A stretch of 64,000 nucleotides of DNA from an uncultured Blautia sp. GTDB lineage: Bacteria > Bacillota > Clostridia > Lachnospirales > Lachnospiraceae. Made by a program: the position numbers and the translations under genes. Under the pieces are notes generated by a model, which did not search any database, was not told the origin of the DNA, and saw nothing but the letters and a program-made list of their open reading frames with translations. Location of the stretch: contig CAKROW010000005.1 in assembly GCA_934373235.1 (NCBI GenBank), positions 1-64,000 on the forward strand, read 5' to 3'. Below are positions 1 to 7,708 of the stretch, one piece after another (the stretch's first letter is position 1; each line of letters starts with the position of its first letter).

Positions 1-31
1 CGTACAGGTAGTGCTGCCGGTTATTTTTCTA

Positions 32-60
32 TATACATTCAGAGATGGTTCATGTATAAT
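32..60 (+). promoter_or_regulatory. Putative sigma-A promoter for the YbjQ-HelD pair
   Basis: TATACA (32-37), a 17-base spacer and a perfect TATAAT (55-60). The -35 is a weak match, so the call rests on the -10 and its position about 80 bases before the first start codon. Confidence 0.4.
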
Positions 61-136
61 ATTAAGAATAGTTACCCAAATAAATTCACCACCCCGGACA
101 GGTGCCGGGATGATAAAAAGACGGGAGGTTTTTAAT

Positions 137-457
137 ATGATCGTTACTACAACTCCTTCTGTAGAAGGCAGAGCTATTCGTGAATATAAAGGAATTGTAT
201 TTGGAGAGGTGATCTCCGGTGTAAATATGTTTAAGGATATCGGAGCAAGCATCCGAAATGTTTTTGGTGGCAGAAGCGCAGGATATGAGGAAGAACTTAT
301 GAAAGCCAGGACAGAGGCTCTTGCAGAACTGGAGCAGCGTGCAGGTAAGCTGGGAGCCAATGCGGTGATCGGTGTGGATATTGATTATGAGGTACTGGGA
401 GCTGATAATGGTATGCTTATGGTTACAGCCAGCGGTACAGCAGTAGTGGTGGATTAA
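137..457 (+). CDS. YbjQ/UPF0145 family protein
   Basis: A 106-residue protein of the YbjQ (DUF74, 'heavy-metal-binding domain') family. These are small soluble proteins that assemble into oligomeric rings; their cellular role is not settled. The sequence shows the family features: an N-terminal TTTPSVEG strand, the glycine-rich IFGEVISGVN-type segment, and a C-terminal GANAVIGVDIDYE block. The open frame extends upstream to base 11, but GGGAGG (123-128) lies eight bases before the ATG at 137 and the residues before it are not family-like, so I start at 137. A helicase-like gene follows six bases after the stop and probably shares the transcript. Family call is firm; function is unknown. Confidence 0.85.
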   Translation: MIVTTTPSVEGRAIREYKGIVFGEVISGVNMFKDIGASIRNVFGGRSAGYEEELMKARTEALAELEQRAGKLGANAVIGVDIDYEVLGADNGMLMVTASGTAVVVD

Positions 458-462
458 GGCTT

Positions 463-2550
463 ATGGCAGCAACAGAGAACGGACGTGAATACCTGAAGAT
501 CGTTATGGATCAGTTAAGGAACAGGATAAGCCAGCTTGACCAGTCCATTGTGGAGGGACAGAAAGAAATCGAGGGTATGCATGAATATTACTGGGAAAAC
601 TATACAGAGATGGACCAGTACGGATACGAGAATTTTGATAACCAGCAGGCTCTCCTCCACGAGATCAATTCCAGCAATGAAAAGATTGAACTGAGAAAAC
701 GTTTTCGCAAGATGATGGATTCTCCATTTTTCGGAAGAGTGGATTTCTGTTATGAGGGCGAGGAGGAACCGGAGATCTTTTATATCGGTATCGCCAATCT
801 GGCAGAAGAAAACGGTGGACTGCCTATGGTCTATGACTGGCGTGCACCGGTGTCAGGGCTGTTTTATGATTTTGACAAGGGGCCGGCATCCTATCAGGCA
901 CCACTGGGTGAGATACACGGAGATATTGCGGCTAAGTGGCAGTACAAGATCCGTGGCGGAAAGATGATCTATGAATTTGAAAGTGACGTAAAGATTGACG
1001 ATGAGATCCTCAAGGCAGAGCTTGGAAGTAACGGAGATGTACAGCTTAAGAACATCATCCGTACCATCCAGAAAGAACAGAATGCCATTATCCGCAATAC
1101 TTCTGACAGGATCATGGTGATCCAGGGTGCTGCGGGAAGTGGTAAAACTTCCATCGCGCTTCACAGAATCGCATATCTTCTCTACCATGACAGGAAGAAT
1201 CTGAAATCATCTTCAGTACTGGTCCTTTCCCCAAACGGAGTGTTTGCGGATTATATTTCCCATATCCTTCCTGAACTGGGGGAGGAGAATATCAGGGAGA
1301 TGAGCTTTGATCTTTTTGCATACAAAAGGCTTAAGGGAACCGTATCCGATTGTGAGGACAGATATGACCTGATCGAGCGACAGATTGCCGGTTTATGTGA
1401 CGAGACACTTCTCAGGGAAAAACAGTCCCGGGATTTTCTGAACCGTATGGAAGGCTATCTGGTGGAGCTTGAAGACAGCCTTATGAATTTCCGGGATGTG
1501 GATTACCGTGGATTTGAGAAGACGGAGAAAGAGATCATAGAGTTATTTTACTTTAAGTTTATGGACATTCCCCTGCTTTCCAGGATGGATGCAGTGGCTG
1601 ATTATTTCATAGACGAGATTGAGACCCTTCGGGATATGGATATGGCAGACGAGGAGAAGGATGCGGTGAGAAGCCGTTTTTACCGTATGTACGAGACAAG
1701 AGATCTTTATGTCCTTTACAACAGTTTCCTGAAAAAAGAAGGATTTCCGCCTCTTCCTCAGGTACAGCTTGAGAAGCGAAAACTTCGTTATGAGGATGTA
1801 TACCCGGTGCTTTACCTGAAATATCGTCTGGAAACCCAGCAGGAGGACAGCGGTGTGCGACATCTGGTGGTGGATGAGATGCAGGATTATTCCATGCTTC
1901 AGTATCTTATCATTAAGAAGCTCTTCCCCTGCAGGATGACCGTTCTTGGAGACAGGGAACAGACCATGGATGGGGAAGAGCAGGATGTCCTTACCTTTTT
2001 GCCAAAGATTTTTGGAAAAGATATCCGGAAGATCGTTATGAACAAAAGCTACCGGAATACTATGGAGATTGCTTCCTACGCCAATGCACTGGCCGGAATT
2101 GACAGTGTTGAGCTTTTTGAACGTCACGGAAAACCGGTGGAAGAGCAGGAATTTGCAGATGAGGAGGAGGCTCTTGACAAGGTTGTGGAGAAGCTTCACC
2201 TGGAAAGATCAGGAGAAAGTCAGAATGAACCGGAGATGCAGGACGGATATGAGACAGCAGCCGTTATTGCACGCACCGAAAAAGAAGCAAGAGAGATGTA
2301 TCTGCTTCTGAAGGAGAAGCTTGAGGCTGTGGGATTTGATACGGAAAACCGCCTGTCCCTTCTTCACAGAGACAGTACCAGCTTCAGGAAAGGTCTCACT
2401 GTGACTACTTTTTATATGGCAAAGGGGCTGGAGTTTGACCAGGTATTTTCCGTATTTCCGGCAGAAGACCAGAGAAAACTGGTACAGAGAGCAAGGTATA
2501 TTGCTGCTACCAGGGCACTTCACGAACTGTATATGTACGGGGTAAGATAA
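463..2550 (+). CDS. helD: HelD-like UvrD/Rep superfamily helicase
   Basis: A 695-residue superfamily 1 ATPase of the HelD/helicase IV group. In Firmicutes, HelD binds RNA polymerase and helps release stalled or post-termination complexes. Residues 1-60 are a charged, helical, probably coiled-coil arm, as expected for the HelD secondary-channel arm. Walker A (GAAGSGKTS) lies near residue 223, Walker B plus Q motif (VVDEMQDYS) at 469-477, LGDREQTMDG follows, motif V (AKGLEFDQV) is near 653-661 and the ATRA end motif near 686. Length fits HelD and is short for PcrA/UvrD. It starts six bases after the YbjQ-family stop. A repair-helicase role cannot be excluded from sequence alone. Confidence 0.85.
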   Translation: MAATENGREYLKIVMDQLRNRISQLDQSIVEGQKEIEGMHEYYWENYTEMDQYGYENFDNQQALLHEINSSNEKIELRKRFRKMMDSPFFGRVDFCYEGEEEPEIFYIGIANLAEENGGLPMVYDWRAPVSGLFYDFDKGPASYQAPLGEIHGDIAAKWQYKIRGGKMIYEFESDVKIDDEILKAELGSNGDVQLKNIIRTIQKEQNAIIRNTSDRIMVIQGAAGSGKTSIALHRIAYLLYHDRKNLKSSSVLVLSPNGVFADYISHILPELGEENIREMSFDLFAYKRLKGTVSDCEDRYDLIERQIAGLCDETLLREKQSRDFLNRMEGYLVELEDSLMNFRDVDYRGFEKTEKEIIELFYFKFMDIPLLSRMDAVADYFIDEIETLRDMDMADEEKDAVRSRFYRMYETRDLYVLYNSFLKKEGFPPLPQVQLEKRKLRYEDVYPVLYLKYRLETQQEDSGVRHLVVDEMQDYSMLQYLIIKKLFPCRMTVLGDREQTMDGEEQDVLTFLPKIFGKDIRKIVMNKSYRNTMEIASYANALAGIDSVELFERHGKPVEEQEFADEEEALDKVVEKLHLERSGESQNEPEMQDGYETAAVIARTEKEAREMYLLLKEKLEAVGFDTENRLSLLHRDSTSFRKGLTVTTFYMAKGLEFDQVFSVFPAEDQRKLVQRARYIAATRALHELYMYGVR

Positions 2551-2580
2551 AAAAATATCGGAGAAGCTATCAGAAATATG

Positions 2581-2660
2581 AAAATCCCTGCAAAGACAGT
2601 ATGGGGAGATCGGAGAGAAATCAATCCTGGATCTGATCCTTCTGTCTTTGCGGGGATTTT
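2581..2660. terminator. Bidirectional terminator between convergent genes
   Basis: Inverted repeat with 19-base arms, 2581-2599 and 2642-2660, with one G-U pair and a 42-base loop. The outer ends are AAAA/TTTT, so a U-tract is present on both strands. It separates the helD-like gene from the minus-strand aminotransferase. Confidence 0.8.
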
Positions 2661-2675
2661 CAGAGTGTGATTCAG

Positions 2676-3809
2676 TTAATCTTTCATGTTTTTTGAGAAG
2701 ACTTCCTCAAGGCTTGCCTTAAGCGGCACGCCAAGTTTTTTGAAAGTTCCGTCAAGTGCGGCGAAAACTTCGCGGACATTATGGAAAGTTGCATTATTTC
2801 CCATGTGTCCGATACGGATCACCTTACCTGCAAGGACATCAAAGGATCCTGCAAGCATGATGTTGTAATCCTTTTTTACACCGTCCAGAATGGCATCCGC
2901 TGTGGTTCCCTTCGGAACCTCAAATACAGTGACCGTGCTGGAATAGCCGCTGTTAAGATAAAGCCTAAGTCCGGACTGGCGGATCGCTTCTCTGGATGCG
3001 CGGGCAATCTTTTCGTGGCGGAACAGGATACCTGTATCCTGTTCAATATTGTCGATGGCTGTGCGGAGTCCGTAAATATCGCTGATAGGCATGGTATAGG
3101 GGAACCATTTTTCTTCATAATAGTGTGCAAAGGTGGTAAGATTCGCATAGAAGGATGCGATTGGGGTCTTACGTGCCGCCATGGCTTTTTTTGCATCGTC
3201 ACTGATCACTACAAAGGTAAGCCCCGGAGGTGCGGAAACAACCTTCTGGGAACCGCCACACATGATATCAATCTGCCACCCACTGACATTTACAGGTTCA
3301 CCAAAGGAAGCAGAAACAGAGTCAACTACAGTCATGATCCCGTATTTCTTGAGAAGAGGACAGATGGCAGAGATATCATTCAACATACCGCTGGGAGTGT
3401 CACCGTGGACAACTGTGGCATATTTGTAATCATGATGATCTTTCAAAAATTCTTCCAGCTCAGCTACATTGAGGGTTTCTCGGTAATCTCTGGTATAAAG
3501 TTCCGGTTTGCCGCCGTACATGGTGACGAAATCTGCAAAGCCCCTGCCATAGATGCCGTTATCAAGAACAAGCACCGGGTCGCCGGGCTCTGTCATGGAG
3601 GCAATGGCAGCCTCCAGTCCCAGGATTCCTTCGCCGCTTAAAATAAGTGTCTCATTCTCCGTGTGGAGAAGTCGGCTGATCTTCTGACAGGTTTCCTTAT
3701 AAAATTCTACAAATTCTTCGTCCAGATCCGGGTTGGTACATTCCCGGCTTCTTGCCAGACGTACATTTTCTGCAACCTGGGTAGGACCGGGGGTCATGAT
3801 CTTGTACAT
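2676..3809 (-). CDS. Class V PLP aminotransferase, pyridoxamine-pyruvate aminotransferase-like
   Basis: A 377-residue fold-type I PLP enzyme of the alanine-glyoxylate/serine-pyruvate aminotransferase family. Visible landmarks are the N-terminal TPGPTQV, SGEGILGLEAA with Glu60, GIYGRGF, GDTPSG, VVDSVSA (Asp163, PLP ring partner), GGSQKVVSAPPG (Lys189, Schiff base) and RIGHMG (Arg332, substrate carboxylate). Ordinary family members have Ser/Thr-Gly-Ser/Thr at the SGEG site. From memory, Mesorhizobium loti pyridoxamine-pyruvate aminotransferase has an HGEPVLGLEAA block with an active-site Glu there, and shares YGKGF, DTPSG and RIGHMG; it also has a second arginine (Arg336) that I do not find here. 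The gene sits 12 bases behind an ECF transporter S subunit. Generic annotation would be alanine-glyoxylate aminotransferase; a vitamin B6 role is inference. SD AAGAGG precedes the ATG. Confidence 0.8.
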   Translation of the reverse strand: MYKIMTPGPTQVAENVRLARSRECTNPDLDEEFVEFYKETCQKISRLLHTENETLILSGEGILGLEAAIASMTEPGDPVLVLDNGIYGRGFADFVTMYGGKPELYTRDYRETLNVAELEEFLKDHHDYKYATVVHGDTPSGMLNDISAICPLLKKYGIMTVVDSVSASFGEPVNVSGWQIDIMCGGSQKVVSAPPGLTFVVISDDAKKAMAARKTPIASFYANLTTFAHYYEEKWFPYTMPISDIYGLRTAIDNIEQDTGILFRHEKIARASREAIRQSGLRLYLNSGYSSTVTVFEVPKGTTADAILDGVKKDYNIMLAGSFDVLAGKVIRIGHMGNNATFHNVREVFAALDGTFKKLGVPLKASLEEVFSKNMKD

Positions 3810-3821
3810 AATATTTTCCTC

Positions 3822-4382
3822 TTATCTTTTTAATCCTGTTTTTTTGGCTGCGGCATTTAATGGAGTGATGACAACCAGAACGATCACGGCTGCAACACCG
3901 ATCTGTACCAGGTTTCCGGGAATGGAGGAGACTGGTGCTACCGGGTTGCCGTAAATGATAACTTCTGCAATGTAGTATCCTGCAACTTTGATGACACATG
4001 CGGCTGCAATGGCGATCACATACCATTTCATGTTCTGATGTTTATGGTCTTCTGTAAGTTTGCCGACTGCGAATCCCATGATTCCTACGATCACAAGTGT
4101 AAATGGTGCCCATAAAGTCCAGCCGGAGAGAAGATCAAACAGTCCCATGCCGATTCCTCCTGCGATGGCACCGGTTTTTTTACCGAATAAAATGGCACCG
4201 ATAAATAACGGTACATTACCAAGATGGATAAGACCTCCGTTGGCTGCAATGGGAAGCTTGACATTGATAAAAGCTGTAAAGATGTAGGTAAGTGCAACAA
4301 AAACAGCAGTAACTGTAAGAAACTGTACAGAGGACAGCTCTTTCTCATTTCTCTCTGCTGCAGGTGAAAATGTTTTTTCCAT
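3822..4382 (-). CDS. ECF transporter S (substrate-binding) component
   Basis: A 186-residue membrane protein with a hydrophilic N-terminus of about 20 residues followed by five or six hydrophobic segments from about residue 22 to 178. The LTVTAVFVALTYIFTAF helix, the GGLIHLGNVPLFIGAILFG loop and the TGAIAGGIGMGLFDLLSGW segment are typical of ECF-type vitamin transporter S subunits. It would capture a vitamin or precursor and couple to a shared EcfA-EcfA'-EcfT module, which is not in this window. The only partner gene is a PPAT-like aminotransferase 12 bases downstream, which points weakly to a B6 vitamer as substrate (PdxU-type). Riboflavin or another vitamin remains possible. SD-like AAAGGA lies upstream of the ATG at 4382. 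Confidence 0.8.
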   Translation of the reverse strand: MEKTFSPAAERNEKELSSVQFLTVTAVFVALTYIFTAFINVKLPIAANGGLIHLGNVPLFIGAILFGKKTGAIAGGIGMGLFDLLSGWTLWAPFTLVIVGIMGFAVGKLTEDHKHQNMKWYVIAIAAACVIKVAGYYIAEVIIYGNPVAPVSSIPGNLVQIGVAAVIVLVVITPLNAAAKKTGLKR

Positions 4383-4611
4383 AATGATACATTCCTTTCT
4401 CTTTTCCTATGTGATTACTTGGGTATACTTTACAACAGAAGTGTATATGGATAAAGAGTCAATTTTTTAAAAAAATAAGGGGACAGTTTTAAACGCCAAA
4501 AAAGATTTCGGGAAACATCATAATAAAAGAATACAAAAAAGAGATGCAAAAAATCTGTTGTGGGTTTATAATAATTTCATAGAGAGTTCATAAACTATAA
4601 CGAAAAATTAA
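4383..4611. other. Divergent intergenic region between ECF S component and lipoprotein
   Basis: Most of a 322-base gene-free stretch (4383-4704). The part next to the ECF gene has a TATAC-N17-GTATA dyad around 4424-4450 that could be an operator for the minus-strand operon. The middle part is A-rich with no clear structure. I find no recognised riboswitch consensus here. Confidence 0.4.
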
Positions 4612-4640
4612 TTGACAAATTTGTAATAAAATCGTAAACT
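4612..4640 (+). promoter_or_regulatory. Sigma-A promoter for the lipoprotein gene
   Basis: Perfect TTGACA (4612-4617), 17-base spacer, TAAACT (4635-4640). It is followed by a small 5'-UTR hairpin with arms GAGTGCAT (4649-4656) and ATGCACTC (4663-4670), upstream of the SD at 4693-4700. Confidence 0.65.
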
Positions 4641-4704
4641 GTACCAAAGAGTGCATTGTGATATGCACTCCTATGTGACTGATGAGAATTCTAAGGAGGA
4701 TACT

Positions 4705-5853
4705 ATGAAGAATAAAAAGATTATCGCACTGTTAGCTGTGACCATTGCTTTTTCCGGTGTTATGTCTGCCTGCAGTTTTGGCGGCGGAAAGGACGACAGC
4801 GTGGTTGTGGAGTCCACTCCTACTCCAGAGCCGACGAAGAAAGCGGCTGTGACTCCTACAGTTGCAGCAGATGCACAGGATACCACTTACACATCCAAGG
4901 ATAAATCCGTATCAGTGAAGCTTCCGGATGCAACATGGGCAAATAAATCCGATGAGACCGATATGCTCAGCTTTGAGTCTCCGGATCAGGGCAAGATCCT
5001 GATCCTTCACGGAGCAGGAGATGATATGGATTCCGCTATTATTCCAAACTCACAGGATATGGCAGTATCTCTTGCACAGGCTGACAACATGGTGAACGGA
5101 ACTGATTTTGAGATCCAGGATTATACAGCTAAGGATGTAAGCGGGGTGAATGTATATTCCTACACTGTGAAGTATAACGATACAACCAAGAGTGGCGGAT
5201 ATGTATATTCCGTAAATAAATATTTTGTAAGCGACAGTGAATACTACAGCATTGTTGCTTCTGTTAAGGATGAGAAGGCACTTGATAAGATCAAGAAGTC
5301 TGTTGAGAGCTTCAAGATCTTAAGTGCGGATTCCACTCTTAAGGCTGCTGCTCCGGGATCTTCAAAAGACAGCAAGTCAGCAGATGGAAGTACAGCAGGG
5401 ACAGACGGAACATCCACAGACGGAAGTGCGGCAGGAACAGATGGAACATCCACAGACGGAAGTACTGCCGGAACGGACGGAAGTACAGCTTCCGATGGAA
5501 CCGCATCTGACGGAAGCGGCTCCACAGATGGAACATCCACAGACAGCACAGCTTCCGATGGAAGCAGTTCCACAGACAATTCTTCTTCCGATGGAAGTTC
5601 AGACGGTGTTATCGTAAACGGTGGATTTACAGATGAAGAGCTGAATAATACTGATGAGACAAGAACCATCTACAGAAACTCTGATGGTAAGCCGCGTGTT
5701 ATCGTTCCGGATGGAAACGGTGAGTGGATGGATAATGAGGGAACAAGATTTACATTCTCCAGCCAGCATGACTGTGACGTATATTCCGAGGACGGAACAA
5801 GCTTCTACTGGCATGGCGAGGCAGCAGACGTTTACTATATGCCTGTTCAGTAA
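4705..5853 (+). CDS. Secreted lipoprotein with Ser/Thr/Gly/Asp repeat linker
   Basis: A 382-residue predicted lipoprotein. It starts at 4705 behind AAGGAGGA (4693-4700); the frame is open upstream to 4651 but lacks an SD there. The N-terminus MKNKKIIALLAVTIAFSG is followed by VMSAC, a lipobox with the lipidated Cys at residue 22. After a short Pro/Thr stalk, a mixed alpha/beta domain covers roughly residues 50-210. Next comes an unstructured linker (about 225-305) rich in Asp, Gly, Ser and Thr, including three tandem 12-residue units (36 bases each at 5383-5490). A small C-terminal domain (about 310-382) ends FYWHGEAADVYYMPVQ. I recognise no enzyme family. A surface-exposed binding or sensing role is only a guess. 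It is monocistronic, with its own promoter and terminator. Confidence 0.8.
   Translation: MKNKKIIALLAVTIAFSGVMSACSFGGGKDDSVVVESTPTPEPTKKAAVTPTVAADAQDTTYTSKDKSVSVKLPDATWANKSDETDMLSFESPDQGKILILHGAGDDMDSAIIPNSQDMAVSLAQADNMVNGTDFEIQDYTAKDVSGVNVYSYTVKYNDTTKSGGYVYSVNKYFVSDSEYYSIVASVKDEKALDKIKKSVESFKILSADSTLKAAAPGSSKDSKSADGSTAGTDGTSTDGSAAGTDGTSTDGSTAGTDGSTASDGTASDGSGSTDGTSTDSTASDGSSSTDNSSSDGSSDGVIVNGGFTDEELNNTDETRTIYRNSDGKPRVIVPDGNGEWMDNEGTRFTFSSQHDCDVYSEDGTSFYWHGEAADVYYMPVQ
5383..5490 (+). repeat. Three tandem 36-bp repeats encoding DG-S-x-AGTDG units
   Basis: Units at 5383-5418, 5419-5454 and 5455-5490 each encode a variant of DGSTAGTDGTST. Degenerate copies continue to about 5610. Codons differ slightly among copies, so the tract is not brand new, but it could still expand or contract. 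Confidence 0.75.
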
Positions 5854-5876
5854 ATAAGATAACCACAGAAATGATG

Positions 5877-5904
5877 AGGCATCCGGATTTTCCGGGTGCC
5901 TTTT
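5877..5904 (+). terminator. Intrinsic terminator of lipoprotein gene
   Basis: AGGCATCCGG (5877-5886), loop ATTTT, CCGGGTGCCT (5892-5901), then a short T tract. The stem has ten pairs including one G-U. Confidence 0.8.
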
Positions 5905-5919
5905 GTACAGTCAGGCTGT

Positions 5920-5955
5920 CCCACACTTGTGTGGGCACCCCTGCCATGGTATAAT
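5920..5955 (+). promoter_or_regulatory. Promoter with overlapping perfect palindrome (methyltransferase-hslO-nadE)
   Basis: An extended -10, TGG plus TATAAT (5947-5955), sits 17 bases after TTGTGT (5927-5932). The perfect dyad CCCACACTTGTGTGGG (5920-5935) covers the -35 element, a classic position for a repressor operator. No regulator gene is adjacent. Confidence 0.6.
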
Positions 5956-6018
5956 GTGAACGCTTAATGAGCCCGAGCCGGAGGCGAAGGGGGAAAATTT
6001 TGCAAAACGGAGGTTTTT

Positions 6019-6777
6019 ATGGAGGCATACAGTGATTTTGCCAGGGTCTATGATATTTTCATGGATAATGTGGATTATAATGATTGGGCGGAATATCTTA
6101 CAGAGAGACTTAAAGAATATGGAATAGAGGATGGAATCGTGCTGGAGCTTGGCTGCGGTACAGGGGTGATGACTGAGCTTCTGGCAGAGGCCGGTTATGA
6201 TATGATCGGTGTGGATAACTCCGAGGAGATGCTGGGTGAAGCCATAGAGAAGCGTGGAGAGTCCGGGCACGATATCCTTTATCTGGAACAGGATATGCGG
6301 GAGTTTGAGCTTTATGGCACAGTGAGAGCCATTGTAAGTGTGTGTGACTGCATGAATTATATCACAGAGGAAGAGGAGCTTCTTACAGTATTTAAACTGG
6401 TGAACAATTATCTGGATCCGGACGGCGTGTTTATTTTTGATATGAATACCACGTACAAATATAAAGAACTTCTGGGAAGCACAACTATTGCAGAGAACCG
6501 GGATGAAGGAAGCTTTATCTGGGAAAACGATTTCGATGAGGAGACAGGGATCAATGTATATGACCTGACCCTGTTCCTTCCAAGGGAAGACGGCCTCTAT
6601 GAGAAGGATGAGGAGATACACTATCAGAAAGCCTATTCCATGGAAAAAGTAGAAGAACTTCTTAAAGAGGCAGGGCTGATCCCGCTGGCAGTATACGATG
6701 CCTACACAAAGGATGCACCGAAGGCTGACAGTCAGAGGCTGACCTTTGTTGCCAGAGAACATGGAAAGAATATATAA
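6019..6777 (+). CDS. Class I SAM-dependent methyltransferase
   Basis: A 252-residue Rossmann-fold methyltransferase. Motif I LELGCGTG is at residues 42-49, followed by MTELLAEAGYDMIGVDNSEEML, where the acidic residue at the end of strand two binds the SAM ribose. An EQDMREF segment and an SVCDCMNYI motif IV-like stretch come next. The N-terminal YSDFARVYDIFM is typical of small-molecule methyltransferases of the UbiE/YcgJ type, so substrate cannot be assigned. SD CGGAGG precedes the ATG at 6019. It is the first gene of a three-gene run with hslO and nadE (31-base gap to hslO). Confidence 0.85.
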   Translation: MEAYSDFARVYDIFMDNVDYNDWAEYLTERLKEYGIEDGIVLELGCGTGVMTELLAEAGYDMIGVDNSEEMLGEAIEKRGESGHDILYLEQDMREFELYGTVRAIVSVCDCMNYITEEEELLTVFKLVNNYLDPDGVFIFDMNTTYKYKELLGSTTIAENRDEGSFIWENDFDEETGINVYDLTLFLPREDGLYEKDEEIHYQKAYSMEKVEELLKEAGLIPLAVYDAYTKDAPKADSQRLTFVAREHGKNI

Positions 6778-6808
6778 CAGTATTTCAGAGATACAGGAGT
6801 GAAAGTTT

Positions 6809-7690
6809 ATGAGTGATTATATTGTGAGAGCAACTGCTGCAAACAGCCAGATCCGTGCATTTGCAGCCGTGACAACAGAAGTTGTGGAGACAGCGAGACA
6901 GGATCATAATACCAGCCCGGTGGCAACTGCGGCGCTTGGCCGTCTTCTCACAGGAGGAGCTATGATGGGAGCCATGATGAAAGGAGATAAAGATCTTCTT
7001 ACACTTCGCATCCACGCAGGTGGTCCTCTCCAGGGAATTACAGTTACCGCGGATTCCCATGGAAACGTAAAAGGCTATGTGGGAAATCCGGATGTATGTA
7101 TCCCGGCCAACAGCAAAGGAAAACTTGATGTGGCAGGGGCTGTAGGTGTAGGATTTATGGATGTGATCAAGGATATGGGACTTAAGGAACCATATGTGGG
7201 ACAGGTTGCCCTGCAGACCAGTGAGATCGCAGAGGACCTTACCTATTATTTTGCGACCAGTGAGCAGGTTCCGTCAGCAGTCGGACTGGGAGTGCTGATG
7301 AACAGGGACAATACCGTACGCCAGGCTGGCGGTTTTATTGTTCAGCTTATGCCTTTTGCAGAGGAAGAGGTTATCGCGAAGCTTGAGGAAAATGTATCAA
7401 AGATCGATTCTGTTACCAGTCTTCTTGAACAGGGCCATACACCGGAGAGTCTTCTTGAGAAGGTTCTGGAGGGATTTGATGTGGAGATCAACGACAACCT
7501 TCCAACACAGTTTCACTGTAACTGTTCCAGAGAGCGTGTGGAAAAAGCCCTGATCAGCATCGGAAGAAAAGAGATCAATGAGATGATCCAGGAAGGCAAA
7601 GATATTGAGATGAACTGCCATTTCTGCAATAAAAAATACAATTTCACAGTAGAAGATCTGAAAAAGATCCTTATAGAATGTAAGCGATAA
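6809..7690 (+). CDS. hslO: Redox-regulated chaperone Hsp33
   Basis: A 293-residue Hsp33, the usual length. The holdase is switched on by oxidation: a C-terminal zinc centre formed by four cysteines unfolds under oxidative stress. All four are present: Cys237 and Cys239 (CNC) and Cys270 and Cys273 (CHFC). The N-terminal domain carries the conserved QDHNTSPVATAALGRLL and GDKDLLTLRIHAGGPL segments. SD AGGAG lies before the ATG at 6809. Downstream nadE starts 18 bases after the stop, so the two are likely co-transcribed. Confidence 0.97.
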   Translation: MSDYIVRATAANSQIRAFAAVTTEVVETARQDHNTSPVATAALGRLLTGGAMMGAMMKGDKDLLTLRIHAGGPLQGITVTADSHGNVKGYVGNPDVCIPANSKGKLDVAGAVGVGFMDVIKDMGLKEPYVGQVALQTSEIAEDLTYYFATSEQVPSAVGLGVLMNRDNTVRQAGGFIVQLMPFAEEEVIAKLEENVSKIDSVTSLLEQGHTPESLLEKVLEGFDVEINDNLPTQFHCNCSRERVEKALISIGRKEINEMIQEGKDIEMNCHFCNKKYNFTVEDLKKILIECKR

Positions 7691-7708
7691 ACGCGGGAGG
7701 ATGGATAA

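Noticed and set aside
2781..3641. A 286-codon plus-strand frame opposite the aminotransferase
   Set aside because: Shadow of a confidently assigned PLP enzyme on the minus strand; product is low in motif content and lacks an SD.
5383..5610. Repeats that might suggest a CRISPR array
   Set aside because: They are in frame, encode a Ser/Thr/Gly/Asp linker and have no unique spacers.
5911..6762. A 283-codon minus-strand frame opposite the methyltransferase
   Set aside because: The plus-strand gene has SD, promoter and a SAM motif; the minus product has none.
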